From Planctomycetes bacterium UBA1135 (GTDB taxonomy: Bacteria > Planctomycetota > UBA1135): DNA of 16,639 nt. Location: contig DCAK01000074.1 of assembly GCA_002311925.1 (NCBI GenBank), positions 6,004-22,642 on the forward strand. Direction: 5' to 3'. Position 1 is the first letter of the stretch. Each line of letters opens with the position of its first letter. Of this stretch, positions 16,553-16,639 are shown piece after piece. The notes under the pieces were generated by a model. The model saw only the letters and a list, made by a program, of their open reading frames with translations. It did no database searches and was not told the DNA's origin. Position numbers and translations under genes: made by a program.

Positions 16553-16639
16553 GACCTGAATTGGCCCTGCGACCCTCTCAGTCTCTCCTTGAGCCTTTTG
16601 ATGACGTTGCCGTGAATCTGGCAAACCCGGGATTCGGTG
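16549..16639 (-). CDS. FliA/WhiG-like RNA polymerase sigma factor, C-terminal end (5' part outside window)
   Basis: Only the last 29 codons are present, ending at TGA 16551-16549. The peptide starts TESRVCQIHGNVIKRLKERL and ends GSQGQFRS. ESRVCQIHxxxIxRLKxxL is the region 4.2 helix-turn-helix recognition segment that contacts the -35 element in the FliA/WhiG/SigB group of sigma-70 factors. FliA-type proteins carry ESRVSQIH at this point, so a motility or related alternative sigma factor is the best guess. The stop overlaps the birA GTG by 4 bp, so this gene is likely the upstream member of the cluster. Confidence 0.75.
   Translation of the reverse strand, partial: TESRVCQIHGNVIKRLKERLRGSQGQFRS

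Noticed and set aside
15021..16559. 512-codon + strand open frame opposite rph and birA
   Set aside because: Composition is Arg/Gly/Pro-rich with no family motif, and both genes beneath it are well conserved.

Overview
The window reads as a compact, high-GC (about 60% by eye) bacterial chromosome segment from a diderm (Gram-negative) organism. Evidence for an outer membrane is the 3' end of a TonB-dependent receptor, a TonB protein, the LPS-export ATPase LptB and a heptosyltransferase-type GT9 enzyme. NAD-dependent LigA, LepA and RNase PH confirm a bacterium. The long signal peptidase I, few Shine-Dalgarno sequences, frequent TTG/GTG starts and a DUF669-type gene outside a prophage suggest an environmental lineage, perhaps Planctomycetota or a relative. 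That placement is a low-confidence guess.

Layout. (1) 2-2329, + strand: receptor 3' end, tonB and a DegT/DnrJ/EryC1/StrS sugar aminotransferase, with 10-11 bp gaps; an outer-membrane uptake and surface-sugar cluster. (2) 2320-4449, - strand: an alanine/glycine:cation symporter (AGCS), a 70-codon hydrophobic protein and a stand-alone Hpt phosphotransfer protein that converges on the aminotransferase gene with a 10 bp overlap. (3) 4450-4545: a short divergent intergenic region with a G-quadruplex motif inside a candidate promoter. (4) 4546-7586, + strand: a DUF669-type protein, a cytidine-deaminase-fold protein without catalytic residues, ligA, and two tandem tRNA-Val genes (CAC and UAC anticodons). 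(5) 7590-16639, - strand, listed in transcription order: the 3' end of a FliA/WhiG-like sigma factor, birA, rph, rdgB, lepA, lepB, lptB, then after 55 bp etfB, etfA and a GT9 glycosyltransferase.

The - strand cluster from the sigma factor to lptB is extremely tight: junctions are GTGA, TGACCATG, TTGA, ATGA, a 9 bp gap and TGACCATG again, so translational coupling is likely. It combines housekeeping jobs: biotin attachment, tRNA 3' trimming, nucleotide-pool cleaning, translation, protein export and LPS export. The etf pair supplies a flavoprotein electron carrier; its dehydrogenases and quinone reductase are not in the window. The DUF669/deaminase-like/ligA trio is the most unusual arrangement because two poorly characterised proteins are coupled to a replication and repair ligase.

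No stretch longer than about 100 bp lacks a gene. I saw no insertion sequence, CRISPR array, rRNA or integrase.
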